Origin: a virus
DNA length: 62,369 nt
IMG/VR virus record: IMGVR_UViG_3300035681_000025
Location: 1-62,369 of that record
Reading direction: 5' to 3' (one strand)
The notes under the pieces were generated by a model. The model was not told the DNA's origin, did no database searches, and saw nothing but the letters and a program-made list of their open reading frames with translations. Each line of letters begins with the position of its first letter. Position 1 is the stretch's first letter. Position numbers and translations under genes: made by a program. Positions 54,783 through 62,369 of this stretch are shown piece by piece.

Positions 54783-55085
54783 ATGAACGATTTGAAAAGA
54801 ATATTAAGAGAAAATTTAAAAAGACATATCAGAGAAACCTCGAGTAAAAAAAAACCTGATGTGGATGTCCCTGAACATTGTTTTGGTGGTCCAAAAACTT
54901 ATACTGGTGGTTTAGTCACACTTATTCAATTATTAATGAAAGATAATACTAGAGAGGCTAAATTAGCAGTTGAAGATTTCAAACAATTTTTAAAAGGAAG
55001 TTCTAAAATTGATGGTAAGCAGGTTGTTGAAATTTTAAAAAAGCATGGTCAACACGGATACATAGGATTTGCTGGATGTTTTTAA
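54783..55085 (+). CDS. Small late protein with leader (100 aa)
   Basis: Leader MNDLKRILRENLKRHIRETS holds L-R-E and I-R-E. The rest is a small helical domain with two Cys (PEHCFGGPKTYTGGLVTLIQ, HGYIGFAGCF). No family recognised. Likely packaged or processed, judging by the leader. Confidence 0.5.
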   Translation: MNDLKRILRENLKRHIRETSSKKKPDVDVPEHCFGGPKTYTGGLVTLIQLLMKDNTREAKLAVEDFKQFLKGSSKIDGKQVVEILKKHGQHGYIGFAGCF

Positions 55086-55086
55086 A

Positions 55087-55110
55087 ACCCCATCAATTTT
55101 GATGGGTCTC
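55087..55110 (-). terminator. Terminator of the tmRNA gene
   Basis: On the minus strand CCCATCA-AAAT-TGATGGG followed by GTTTT, just after the tmRNA 3' end. Confidence 0.75.
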
Positions 55111-55115
55111 AAGTG

Positions 55116-55511
55116 TGGAGCTAGGTGGATTCGAACCACCGTCCTGTGAATTACTTCACGAAAGGTCTACATGATTATTTAGTTATTCTTAACTAACAAA
55201 TAGACGGTTCATTTAAATGAATGTCTCCGACAACTACATCAAGTTTTATTACGGAAAAACTTAATAAATCCTCCATTCCTGTTATGGTAGAAACCACACC
55301 TTTAGGACTTCTGTTGCAAGGTGTACAGTCCGTAACCCCTGGTGATTGCATCAATTAAGCTACAACCGCGACTTCGGTCTTCAAGAGTCCGATAGCCTCC
55401 ATGTTTGCGAAAACATCGCCATTTGATTTTTTGAATCAGTTTTTACGAGGTTAATTCAGCCCCGTCATGCCCTTTCAGATCCGTAGAAACCAGTCGATTC
55501 CTGTTAGCCCC
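55116..55511 (-). ncRNA. ssrA: tmRNA (ssrA)
   Basis: Minus-strand RNA beginning GGGGCTAACAGGAATCGACT and ending GGTTCGAATCCACCTAGCTC, with acceptor pairing GGGGCTA/TAGCTCC; this is the tRNA-like domain of tmRNA. The internal tag frame ends KTEVAVVA-stop (stop at 55355-55357). It can start at GCA (17 residues from Ala-Asn-Met) or four codons earlier at GGC. The C-terminus V-V-A differs from the usual A-L-A-A. CCA is not encoded. A TTG-N19-TATATTTA promoter precedes the gene. It rescues stalled ribosomes and tags proteins for degradation. Confidence 0.93.
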
Positions 55512-55520
55512 GAAGTAAAA

Positions 55521-55550
55521 TAAATATACTGCTATAATTTGAAATGTCAA
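55521..55550 (-). promoter_or_regulatory. tmRNA promoter TTG-N19-TATATTTA
   Basis: TTG at 55548-55550 and TATATTTA at 55521-55528 on the minus strand, about 10 bases from the tmRNA 5' end. Confidence 0.75.
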
Positions 55551-55568
55551 ATTTTTGATTTATATTTG
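55539..55568 (+). promoter_or_regulatory. Early promoter TTG-N19-TATATTTG
   Basis: TTG at 55539-55541 and TATATTTG at 55561-55568 on the plus strand, upstream of the peptidase at 55577; it overlaps the divergent tmRNA promoter. Confidence 0.75.
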
Positions 55569-55576
55569 TATGTAAT

Positions 55577-56395
55577 ATGGAATACCGAAATTACGAATTA
55601 TTAAAATCAATTTTATCAGTACCAACAAAAACTTATCAAGAAGACTTGATGATAGAGTTTTTGGATAAATTTCTTACTGAACAAAACATACCCCATTATA
55701 TCGATGATTATGGAAATGTGTACGCCACTAAAACTTCTGAAAGATTTTCAGACCAAGTATTTCCTTGTGTAATTGCACACACTGATACTGTTCACACGTT
55801 AGTTGACAAAATTATTGTCAAAGAATTCATAGGCAAGGACAGACAACAAAGGTCCAAAACATGTCTAAAAGGTGTTAACTCAAAAGGGATGCCGACAGGT
55901 ATTGGTGGTGATGATAAATGTGGAATTTTTGGTGCTCTTACAATTTTGATGGATCTACCGCATGTTAAAGCGGCATTTTTTGTAAGTGAGGAGACAGGTT
56001 GTCACGGGTCAAAAAATAGTGATCCTGAATTTTTTAAAAACGTTGGGTATACCATCCAACTTGATGCTCCCGAAAATTATATGGTTTCTGAAGTGTGTAG
56101 TGGTGTAAGATTGTTCAAAAGGGATTCAGATTTTTTTCGATGTGTAGATCCGATAATTTGTGAAATGATGATTGATCCTGAGTATATGTATCACCCGTAT
56201 ACTGATGTTTCTCAAATGGTTTTAAAACACGGATTGGCATCAATTAATATTTCTTGTGGATATTACAATTATCATACCGCAAATGAATATATCGTGTTGG
56301 ATGACCTTTATAATTCAATCGAGGTTGTGAAACGAATGATTGAATCATTAGGTTATGAAAGCTACTTAATGGAACCGAACGGAATCAGATGGTAA
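55577..56395 (+). CDS. M20/M28-like zinc peptidase (272 aa)
   Basis: Metal ligands in order: CVIAHTDTVHT (His/Asp), GIGGDDKCGIFGA (bridging Asp), AFFVSEETGCHGS (Glu-Glu, base and ligand), YTIQLDAPENY (Asp) and CGYYNYHTANEYI (His). This matches di-zinc aminopeptidases such as peptidase T. The dimerisation domain is short. Intracellular. It may recycle peptides with the Clp ATPase and DnaK encoded next to it. Has its own host-type promoter. Confidence 0.8.
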   Translation: MEYRNYELLKSILSVPTKTYQEDLMIEFLDKFLTEQNIPHYIDDYGNVYATKTSERFSDQVFPCVIAHTDTVHTLVDKIIVKEFIGKDRQQRSKTCLKGVNSKGMPTGIGGDDKCGIFGALTILMDLPHVKAAFFVSEETGCHGSKNSDPEFFKNVGYTIQLDAPENYMVSEVCSGVRLFKRDSDFFRCVDPIICEMMIDPEYMYHPYTDVSQMVLKHGLASINISCGYYNYHTANEYIVLDDLYNSIEVVKRMIESLGYESYLMEPNGIRW

Positions 56396-56396
56396 A

Positions 56397-56424
56397 AAAA
56401 AAGGGACTTAAGTCCCTTTTTTTG
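56397..56424. terminator. Bidirectional terminator between convergent genes
   Basis: Palindrome AAGGGACTTAAGTCCCTT with A and T runs on either side, shared by the peptidase and Clp genes. Confidence 0.8.
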
Positions 56425-58417
56425 TTGATATTCTGATCTCTTCTTCTTTGAAGCTTAGATAATAATTTTTACCTTCTACAATATCTCCTGAGAGATATTT
56501 TTCGGAGATTAGGTCCTCGATTTTTTCTTGTATAGCCCTTTTTATTGGTCGAGCACCATAGGTTTCATCAAAACCAACTTCGGCTATGTGATCAATAACT
56601 GAGTCCTGACAAATTACATTAATTTTCAAACTTTTCAGACGGGTTGTAAGTTTTGTGACTTCGATTTTAACAATCTCTTTTACCTCTTCTTTTCCCAATG
56701 AATTGAAAACAATTACATCATCAATACGATTGAGAAATTCTGGTTGGAAATATTTTTTCATTTCAGATTTAAGAATCAATTTCTTTTTCTCCTCTTCAGC
56801 GTATCGATTTGTCGTAAATCCAATCCCCGTTCCGAAATCTTGAATTTTTTTGATCCCAATATTTGAGGTCATAATAATTAAACAATTTTTGAAACTAATT
56901 TTTCTACCTAAACCATCGGTGATGTGTCCTTCATCCAACATTTGGAGAAGTGTATGAAAAATATCTTTGTTAGCTTTCTCAATTTCATCAAATAAAACGA
57001 GTGAGTATGGTTTTGCTTTTACTTGTTCAGTAAGTTGACCTCCTTGGTCGTAACCAACATAACCTGGGGGAGCCCCAATTAACCTAGATACAGTATGTTT
57101 TTCTTGATATTCACTCATATCAACCCGAATTAATGCATCAGAAGAACCGAAAACTTGTTCAGCAAGTTGTTTTGCTAAGTGGGTCTTTCCAACACCTGTC
57201 GCTCCTAAGAAAATGTAAGAACCAATCGGTTTGTTAGGATCTTTAAATTTAAGTCTATTCCTACGAATAGATTTTGAGATTTTTGTGACAGCCTCACTCT
57301 GACCTATTACTTTTTTAGATAACTCAGTTTCAAGATTCGATAAACTATTCTTATCGTCGAGAGTCAATCGATTCAAAGGTATTTTGGTCATATTGGAAAC
57401 AACATCTAATACAATGTCAACATCTATCGGACGTTTGTTCATCAGTAGTTCCTTTTCGAATTTGTTTTTTTCAATTTCTAATTTGTCCAATATTTTTTTC
57501 TCGGCATCTCTTAGATCTGCGGCTTTTTCATAGTCTTGTTTTTTAACTACGTCTAATTTTTGTTTTTTGATTTCTGCAGCCTTATTCTTGAGATTTTCAA
57601 TAATTGGTGGAGATTTGACATCAATTTGTGATTTTGAACCTACTTCATCCAAGATATCAAAAGCTTTATCTGGGAATTCTCTGTCCGTAATATATCGATC
57701 TGCTAAATTTACACATAGTTCCAAAACCTCATCCGAGTATGTCACCTTATGAAAATCTTCATATCTTGTTTTGGACTGTTTAATGATTTGAAGAGTTTCT
57801 GATTTGGAAGGTGGATCAACAACAACCTTCTGAAATCGTCTTTCGAGAGCTCCATCTTTTTCAATATGTTGTCGGTATTCATCAAATGTCGTAGCTCCGA
57901 TACAATGAATTTCCCCACGAGAAAGTGCGGGTTTGAAAATGTTCGAAGCGTCCATTGTCCCTGATGAATTTCCGGCGCCTACCATAGTGTGGATTTCATC
58001 TATGAAGATGATAACGTCTGGGTTTTCAGCAATTTCCTCGATGATAGCTTTCATTCGTTCTTCAAATTGACCACGATACTTGGTTCCAGCCACAATTGAA
58101 GTCAGATCCAAATTTACGATTCGTTTATCCCTTAAATTTCTCGGACATTTACCTTCATGAATTTGAATTGCCAAACCTTCTACTATAGAGGTTTTACCAG
58201 CCCCTGGTTCACCAATGATTATAGCATTATTTTTTTTCCTACGAGAAAGAATTTGTGCAATTCGAGAAATCTCAACTTCTCTACCAATAACTGGGTCTAG
58301 TTTGCCTTCAGATGCGAGTTTATTCAAATCTCTACTGAAATTATCCAAGACTGGAGTACCTCCACTTTTTTTACGAACTTCTTGTTCTTTTTCGTTGTCA
58401 TCCATTGATTCGATCAT
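56408..58417 (-). CDS. clpC: ClpA/ClpC-type AAA+ ATPase (669 aa)
   Basis: Two AAA+ modules: D1 with IIIGEPGAGKTSIVEG (Walker A), VIIFIDEIHTMVGAG (Walker B), GALERRFQKVVVDPPS (Arg finger region); D2 with YIFLGATGVGKTHLAKQ and SLVLFDEIEKA, then GYVGYDQGG pore loop and FLNRIDDVIVF. A short UVR-like helix (KQDYEKAADLRDAEKKIL) lies between. It lacks the N-terminal Clp-N domain, so substrates must bind otherwise. With the host ClpP it could degrade selected proteins; as a lone unfoldase it might act in assembly. An early-type promoter lies upstream. Confidence 0.9.
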   Translation of the reverse strand: MIESMDDNEKEQEVRKKSGGTPVLDNFSRDLNKLASEGKLDPVIGREVEISRIAQILSRRKKNNAIIIGEPGAGKTSIVEGLAIQIHEGKCPRNLRDKRIVNLDLTSIVAGTKYRGQFEERMKAIIEEIAENPDVIIFIDEIHTMVGAGNSSGTMDASNIFKPALSRGEIHCIGATTFDEYRQHIEKDGALERRFQKVVVDPPSKSETLQIIKQSKTRYEDFHKVTYSDEVLELCVNLADRYITDREFPDKAFDILDEVGSKSQIDVKSPPIIENLKNKAAEIKKQKLDVVKKQDYEKAADLRDAEKKILDKLEIEKNKFEKELLMNKRPIDVDIVLDVVSNMTKIPLNRLTLDDKNSLSNLETELSKKVIGQSEAVTKISKSIRRNRLKFKDPNKPIGSYIFLGATGVGKTHLAKQLAEQVFGSSDALIRVDMSEYQEKHTVSRLIGAPPGYVGYDQGGQLTEQVKAKPYSLVLFDEIEKANKDIFHTLLQMLDEGHITDGLGRKISFKNCLIIMTSNIGIKKIQDFGTGIGFTTNRYAEEEKKKLILKSEMKKYFQPEFLNRIDDVIVFNSLGKEEVKEIVKIEVTKLTTRLKSLKINVICQDSVIDHIAEVGFDETYGARPIKRAIQEKIEDLISEKYLSGDIVEGKNYYLSFKEEEIRISTKKGT

Positions 58418-58433
58418 TATTGTATTTTTTTTA

Positions 58434-58464
58434 CAAATATAGTGAACTATTGTCTAAAAAACAA
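58434..58464 (-). promoter_or_regulatory. Early promoter TTG-N20-TATATTTG
   Basis: TTG at 58462-58464, TATATTTG at 58434-58441 on the minus strand upstream of the Clp-like gene. Confidence 0.65.
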
Positions 58465-58578
58465 TGATTGTCAAATTGTCATATAAAATAAACTTTATAT
58501 GTCATATTGACACGTTTTACTATTTGGTATGTTATTTGTTTTTGATTGTATCAAAATAAAAATATAAAAAATAAAGTT

Positions 58579-60447
58579 ATGAATAAAAATGTAATTATCG
58601 GTATTGATTTAGGTACCACAAATTCAGCAGTAGCAATTATTGAAGGAGGTCAACCTTTGGTAATTGCCAATTCAGAAGGTAAAAGAACTACACCATCAAT
58701 TGTGGCTTTTACTGATAAAGACAGAAAAGTTGGTGACCCCGCTAAAAGACAAGCAGTTACCAATCCCGAAAAAACAATTTACTCAATTAAACGATTTGTT
58801 GGTAAAGATTTTGATAAATGTAAATCTGAAACTAAAAAAGTACCTTACAAAACAATAAAAACTTCGAATGGTTTGGTTGGTGTAAAAATTGATGATAGAA
58901 CATACACACCACAGGAGATCTCTGCGGCTATTCTACAAAAAATGAAAAAAACTGCAGAAGATTATTTGGGATATGAAGTAACAAGAGCAGTAATTACGGT
59001 ACCCGCATATTTTGGTGATCAAGAAAGAAGTGCGACAATCGAAGCTGGTGAAATTGCAGGGTTGAAGGTTGAAAGAATTATAAACGAACCAACGGCTGCA
59101 GCCTTAGCATATGGATTGGATAAAAAATCGAAAGATTCAAAAATTCTTGTGTTCGACTGTGGTGGTGGTACTCACGATGTTTCGGTATTAGAAATTGGTG
59201 ATGGTATTTTCGAAGTTAAATCAACTGATGGTGATACTCATTTGGGTGGGGACGATTTTGATAATGCTATCATCAATTGGATGGTATCTGAATTTAAAGC
59301 TGAATATAATATAGACCTTACCAAGGATCCTATGGCATTGCAAAGAATCAGAGAAGCCGCGGAAAAAACAAAAATTGAACTTTCTTCCTCACCATCAAGT
59401 GAAATTAATTTACCATATATCTCTGTTAGTGATAATGTGCCCATTCACTTTGTTAAATCTTTATCAAGAAGTAAATTTGAACAATTAACAAAAGATTTGG
59501 TAGATAGAACAATTGCTTGTGCAAAAAAAGCTTTGAAAAATGCAAACCTAAAACCTTCAGACATCGATGAAGTGGTTTTGGTCGGTGGATCTACTCGTAT
59601 TCCTGCAATTCAAGAAGCCGTTGAAAACTTTATTGGTAAAAAAGCAAACAAATCAGTAAATCCTGACGAGGTCGTGGCTTTAGGTGCTGCCATTCAAGGA
59701 GCTGTACTTACAGGAGAAGTTAATGATGTATTGTTGTTAGATGTAGTTCCACTTTCTTTCGGTATTGAAACTATGGGTGGTGTGATGACAAAAATTATCG
59801 AGGCAAATACGACAATACCAATCAAAAAACAACAAACATTCTCAACAGCTGCGGATAATCAACCAACAGTAGATATTCACGTGTTACAAGGTGAAAGACC
59901 AATGGCAAATGACAATCGTTCACTAGGAAGATTTTTCTTAGAAGGTATTACACCAGCTCCTAGAGGAGTACCACAAATTGAAGTTACAATAGATATTGAT
60001 GTTAACGGAATTTTACACGTAACCGCAAAAGATCAGGCATCAGGTAAAGAAAATAAAATAAGAATCGAAGGTGGATCCTCACTATCCACTGAAGAGATTG
60101 AAAGAATGAAACGAGAAGCTCAAGAAAACTTGGAAAAGGATAAACAAGCTCAACAACGAGTTGAATTATTCAATCAATGTGATTCTCAAATATTCAATAC
60201 AAAGAAAAATATGGAAGAATGGAAGGACAAATTCACTAAAGAACAATCTTCAAAGTTGAATGAAACACTCAGTCATTTAGAAAATGCATATTCAGAACGG
60301 AATGAAGAGAAGTGTAAAGAATATTCAGAAAAATTGAATAAAGTTTTTACAGAGGTTTCAAATGAAATTTATTCCACGATGAAACCTGACGATGGTAATG
60401 AAATTTCAAATAACGAAGTTCAAGATATCGAATATACTGAAGTGTAA
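58579..60447 (+). CDS. dnaK: DnaK/Hsp70 chaperone (622 aa)
   Basis: Start at ATG 58579 ([20 protein letters not shown]); an upstream ATG at 58546 adds 11 unlikely residues. Nucleotide-binding domain motifs [68 protein letters not shown]; substrate domain [20 protein letters not shown]; and a shorter lid with an acidic end ([11 protein letters not shown]). The DnaK C-terminal EEVD-like end is replaced. Probably assists virion protein folding or protects host proteins during infection. Confidence 0.95.
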   Translation: MNKNVIIGIDLGTTNSAVAIIEGGQPLVIANSEGKRTTPSIVAFTDKDRKVGDPAKRQAVTNPEKTIYSIKRFVGKDFDKCKSETKKVPYKTIKTSNGLVGVKIDDRTYTPQEISAAILQKMKKTAEDYLGYEVTRAVITVPAYFGDQERSATIEAGEIAGLKVERIINEPTAAALAYGLDKKSKDSKILVFDCGGGTHDVSVLEIGDGIFEVKSTDGDTHLGGDDFDNAIINWMVSEFKAEYNIDLTKDPMALQRIREAAEKTKIELSSSPSSEINLPYISVSDNVPIHFVKSLSRSKFEQLTKDLVDRTIACAKKALKNANLKPSDIDEVVLVGGSTRIPAIQEAVENFIGKKANKSVNPDEVVALGAAIQGAVLTGEVNDVLLLDVVPLSFGIETMGGVMTKIIEANTTIPIKKQQTFSTAADNQPTVDIHVLQGERPMANDNRSLGRFFLEGITPAPRGVPQIEVTIDIDVNGILHVTAKDQASGKENKIRIEGGSSLSTEEIERMKREAQENLEKDKQAQQRVELFNQCDSQIFNTKKNMEEWKDKFTKEQSSKLNETLSHLENAYSERNEEKCKEYSEKLNKVFTEVSNEIYSTMKPDDGNEISNNEVQDIEYTEV

Positions 60448-60462
60448 AAATTAATGTCAGTA

Positions 60463-60470
60463 TATTTATA
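60463..60470 (+). promoter_or_regulatory. Late-type motif TATTTATA overlapping a terminator
   Basis: TATTTATA lies directly before the hairpin at 60471-60500, so a transcript started here would begin inside the terminator stem; read-through to the KTSC gene would be initiated past the hairpin's 5' arm. Confidence 0.35.
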
Positions 60471-60507
60471 AAAGACCGACCCCTTGAAAGGTCGGTCTTT
60501 TAATTTT
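60471..60507 (+). terminator. Rho-independent terminator after dnaK
   Basis: AAAGACCGACC-CCTTGAAA-GGTCGGTCTTT with TTTAATTTT. An 11-bp stem, the strongest in this part of the window. Confidence 0.85.
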
Positions 60508-60513
60508 AGGAAT

Positions 60514-60759
60514 ATGGGAATTTTAAAACAAACAATCGAGGGTACCAAAATTATAAATGAAATTCAATCATCGAATTTAATTCGATCGGAATACGACACT
60601 AGTGATAGTACTTTGGTGGTTGAATTCAAAAATGGTACGAGGTATTCATATGAAAATGTACCTCATAAAGTATATGCTCAATTTAGGTTAGCAGAATCTC
60701 AAGGTAATTTTTTTAATACAAAAATTGCCAAAGTATTCAAATACAAAAAACTGATTTGA
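60514..60759 (+). CDS. KTSC-domain protein (81 aa)
   Basis: Start at ATG 60514 (MGILKQTIEGTKIINEIQSS). NLIRSEYDTSDSTLVVEFKN, GTRYSYENVPHKVYAQFRLA, ESQGNFFNTKIAK match the KTSC domain (strand, F-x-x-G-x-x-Y-x-Y, small residue near the end). It occurs in phages and lysyl-tRNA synthetase-linked contexts; function unknown. Preceded by the dnaK terminator. Confidence 0.75.
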   Translation: MGILKQTIEGTKIINEIQSSNLIRSEYDTSDSTLVVEFKNGTRYSYENVPHKVYAQFRLAESQGNFFNTKIAKVFKYKKLI

Positions 60760-60764
60760 GTGAA

Positions 60765-60772
60765 TATTTATA
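60765..60772 (+). promoter_or_regulatory. Late-type promoter motif TATTTATA
   Basis: TATTTATA 4 bases before the ATG at 60777. Confidence 0.5.
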
Positions 60773-60776
60773 ATGA

Positions 60777-61511
60777 ATGGAAGGTTATCAAGAAATACTT
60801 AAGTCATTTGAAACTAGAGATATTCTCAATGGTGAAATATGGAATAATGTATTTACAGACAACCCAGTATTAAAACCTCAAATTAGAAAAGTTTTATTGA
60901 AAATAGCTTCTGAATTTCAGGGTTATTTAGGTGACGATGTTTTCGTTTCAGATGTAAGATTTACAGGATCTTTAGCAAATTTTAACTGGTCCAAATTTTC
61001 AGATATAGATTTACATGTAATTTTGGATTATGATCAATTCGAACCATCTGAAAGAGAATTGTATAAAGAACTTTTCAATTTAAAAAAAACACTTTTTAAT
61101 GAAAACCACGACATAACCGTAAAAGGTTATGAAGTGGAATTATACGCTGAAGATATTTCAGAAAAACATGTGTCCTCGGGGGTATTTTCAGTCCTTTACA
61201 ATGATTGGATTAATAAACCAGTTAAGAAAAAAGTATCAATTGATAAAAAGTTTTTCCTCAAAAAAGCGGACACAATGATGGATAGAATTGATAATTTAAT
61301 GATTGATGTCAAAGATTTGGATATTGACACCGCACTTAAAAAGATAAAAAATTTCACAGATAAATTAAAAAAATATAGAAAGTCAGGTTTAGATAGTGGT
61401 GGTGAATTATCTTATGAAAATATGATTTTTAAATTTTTGAGAAGAAATGGATATTTGGACAAATTGAATACATTCAAAAATCAATTAATGGATAGGAAAC
61501 TTTCATTGTAA
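60777..61511 (+). CDS. Nucleotidyltransferase-fold protein (244 aa)
   Basis: The core VSDVRFTGSLANFNWSKFSD followed by IDLHVILDYD is a Pol-beta type NTase: GS in a turn, then D-x-D in a strand, with a third acid candidate further on (GYEVELYAED). The C-terminal half is helical and basic (MMDRIDNLMIDVKDLDIDTA, KNFTDKLKKYRKSG). Such proteins add nucleotides to RNA, protein or antibiotics; substrate unknown here. In the context of tRNA and tmRNA genes, a tRNA or RNA end-modifying role is one possibility. Confidence 0.7.
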   Translation: MEGYQEILKSFETRDILNGEIWNNVFTDNPVLKPQIRKVLLKIASEFQGYLGDDVFVSDVRFTGSLANFNWSKFSDIDLHVILDYDQFEPSERELYKELFNLKKTLFNENHDITVKGYEVELYAEDISEKHVSSGVFSVLYNDWINKPVKKKVSIDKKFFLKKADTMMDRIDNLMIDVKDLDIDTALKKIKNFTDKLKKYRKSGLDSGGELSYENMIFKFLRRNGYLDKLNTFKNQLMDRKLSL

Positions 61512-61544
61512 TTTACAAAAAATGAATTATTTGTCATTTTAGTA

Positions 61545-61551
61545 TATTTAT
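61545..61551 (+). promoter_or_regulatory. Late-type promoter motif TATTTAT
   Basis: TATTTAT 14 bases before the ATG at 61566. Confidence 0.5.
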
Positions 61552-61565
61552 CTATAAAAAAAATT

Positions 61566-61754
61566 ATGGTAGGAGCATTTAGCGCTGGAACAGAATATTT
61601 TGAATGTAAAACTTGTTTCAGTACAACAGGTTGTACTTGTACAAGTGTAACTCAATCAACTTTACCACACCCTATTTGGTCGACCAACCAAGAAGTTGCA
61701 ATTATTCAATTAGGAATGGTTCAATTGGGTGGAATGCACGGGTTAAATTCATAA
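61566..61754 (+). CDS. Small Cys-rich protein (62 aa)
   Basis: MVGAFSAGTEYFECKTCFST then TGCTCTSVTQSTLPHPIW: four Cys in CxxC and CxC arrangement, possibly one zinc. Then IIQLGMVQLGGMHGL. It lies just upstream of a probable head protein with a 22-base gap. Unknown function. Confidence 0.5.
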   Translation: MVGAFSAGTEYFECKTCFSTTGCTCTSVTQSTLPHPIWSTNQEVAIIQLGMVQLGGMHGLNS

Positions 61755-61776
61755 TAAAATTAAAAAAAATAATAAA

Positions 61777-62369
61777 ATGGCAGACTTAAAACCGATCGGA
61801 AGTGAAAAACTAACAGGTGAATCTAAAATAAAAAGGATTTTAGAAATTTCACGATACAAAGAAAATATTCCGAGTAATATTAATGAAACTGATAGAACTG
61901 AATATAGTAAAGTTTTGTCAGATGGAAAAGAATATGAAATTGTTAAAGAAAAAATGGGATATGTCATCAAAAAAAGAGTTGATGAGTCATATGACTATAT
62001 TGAACCGATGAAAAATAGAAAACATTATAGTTCATATTCCGCAGCTCTTAAGCGTCTTAACTTAATTGCAAAAGAAGTCAACAGATTAACTGAGAATCAA
62101 GAGGAAACTCCACTTTTGAACATAGGTGAACAAAAAAAATTCACTCTTAAAACTCCAAAACCACCTGTAGCACCTGATCCTGTTACATCACAACCTGTTG
62201 CTCCACAAGAAATGCCTTCTGTTGATGTACAATCATCTCAGACAGGTACAACACCACCAGATGATTTACCTCCTATGGATATGAGTCAAGACATGAGTGG
62301 TTCTGGTGAACAAATGGGTGATATGGGCGATATGGGTGATGAGATGCCTGAAATGGGTGCAGAAATGCC
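61777..62369 (+). CDS. Probable virion protein, Met/Gly/Asp-rich tail (partial)
   Basis: Begins MADLKPIGSEKLTGESKIKR, with ILEISRYKE carrying I-L-E, and is helical to about residue 115. From about 125 it becomes Pro/Val-rich, then Met-Gly-Asp-rich (SGEQMGDMGDMGDEMPEMGA) at the window edge, where it continues. The repeated start type and disordered tail recall phage head or scaffold proteins. Truncated by the window end. Confidence 0.6.
   Translation, partial: MADLKPIGSEKLTGESKIKRILEISRYKENIPSNINETDRTEYSKVLSDGKEYEIVKEKMGYVIKKRVDESYDYIEPMKNRKHYSSYSAALKRLNLIAKEVNRLTENQEETPLLNIGEQKKFTLKTPKPPVAPDPVTSQPVAPQEMPSVDVQSSQTGTTPPDDLPPMDMSQDMSGSGEQMGDMGDMGDEMPEMGAEM

Noticed and set aside
61749-61970. 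Minus-strand 73-aa frame near the window end
   Set aside because: Complement of the probable virion gene at 61777, which has a leader-type start and continues to the edge.
1-62369. Alternative genetic code with stop reassignment, as in some gut phages with large tRNA sets
   Set aside because: TAG, TGA and TAA all end well-defined genes here, and no suppressor anticodon (CTA, TTA or TCA) was found among ordinary tRNAs.

Overview
The window reads as part of a large, AT-rich tailed phage genome that infects a Bacteroidota (probably flavobacterial) host. Evidence for a phage: several peptidoglycan hydrolases, holin-like and spanin-like membrane proteins, homing endonucleases, a dense tRNA array, a tmRNA, and many unknown virion-type proteins with short shared leader peptides. 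Evidence for the host group: promoters of the form TTG-N19-TAnnTTTG, a type IX secretion C-terminal sorting domain, a CsgG-like lipoprotein, and rRNA-style boxA leaders. The standard genetic code is used: TAA, TAG and TGA all end genes.

Layout. 1-3540: small minus-strand genes of unknown function separated by repeated hairpin and promoter elements; they look like early genes. 3600-16050: mostly plus-strand genes, many with a TATTTATA-type motif just before the start codon (taken as late promoters). They include two HExxH proteins, a SprT-like protease, PG-binding, NlpC/P60-like and lysozyme-like enzymes, an AT-hook protein and two PD-(D/E)XK nucleases. 16140-22780: a minus-strand RNA array with 24 ordinary tRNAs covering all 20 amino acids, 11 RNAs that share a tRNA-Leu-like scaffold but have unrelated, enlarged cores, a few other tRNA-like RNAs, and a homing endonuclease inserted in tRNA-Lys. 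Two promoters with boxA-like leaders drive the array. 22880-31950: late proteins, a nuclease with a leader peptide, an orphan cytosine-5 methyltransferase, a SET-domain protein and tandem paralogues. 32010-38334: a secreted or cell-surface cassette with holin-like proteins, a T9SS cargo protein, CsgG, a predicted outer-membrane protein and a PA14 protein. 38342-49300: a GH19 endolysin, a thioesterase, a TnpB element and a block of probable inner-virion proteins. 49300-55100: HNH nuclease, paralogue pairs, spanin-like pair, GAF-like and M23 proteins. 55116-55511: tmRNA with an atypical tag. 55577-62369: M20-like peptidase, ClpC-like ATPase, DnaK, KTSC and nucleotidyltransferase proteins, and the start of a Met/Pro-rich protein.

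Taken together the region supplies a phage translation kit (tRNAs, tmRNA, tRNA-like RNAs), a proteostasis kit (DnaK, Clp ATPase, peptidases), late lysis and cell-wall functions, and a set of proteins that may be packaged in the capsid via N-terminal leaders ending in (L/I)-x-E, the specificity of T4-type prohead proteases. The most unusual part is the RNA array: a conserved tRNA scaffold with hypervariable interiors, separated by spacers whose two ends pair with each other directly beside the tRNA ends.
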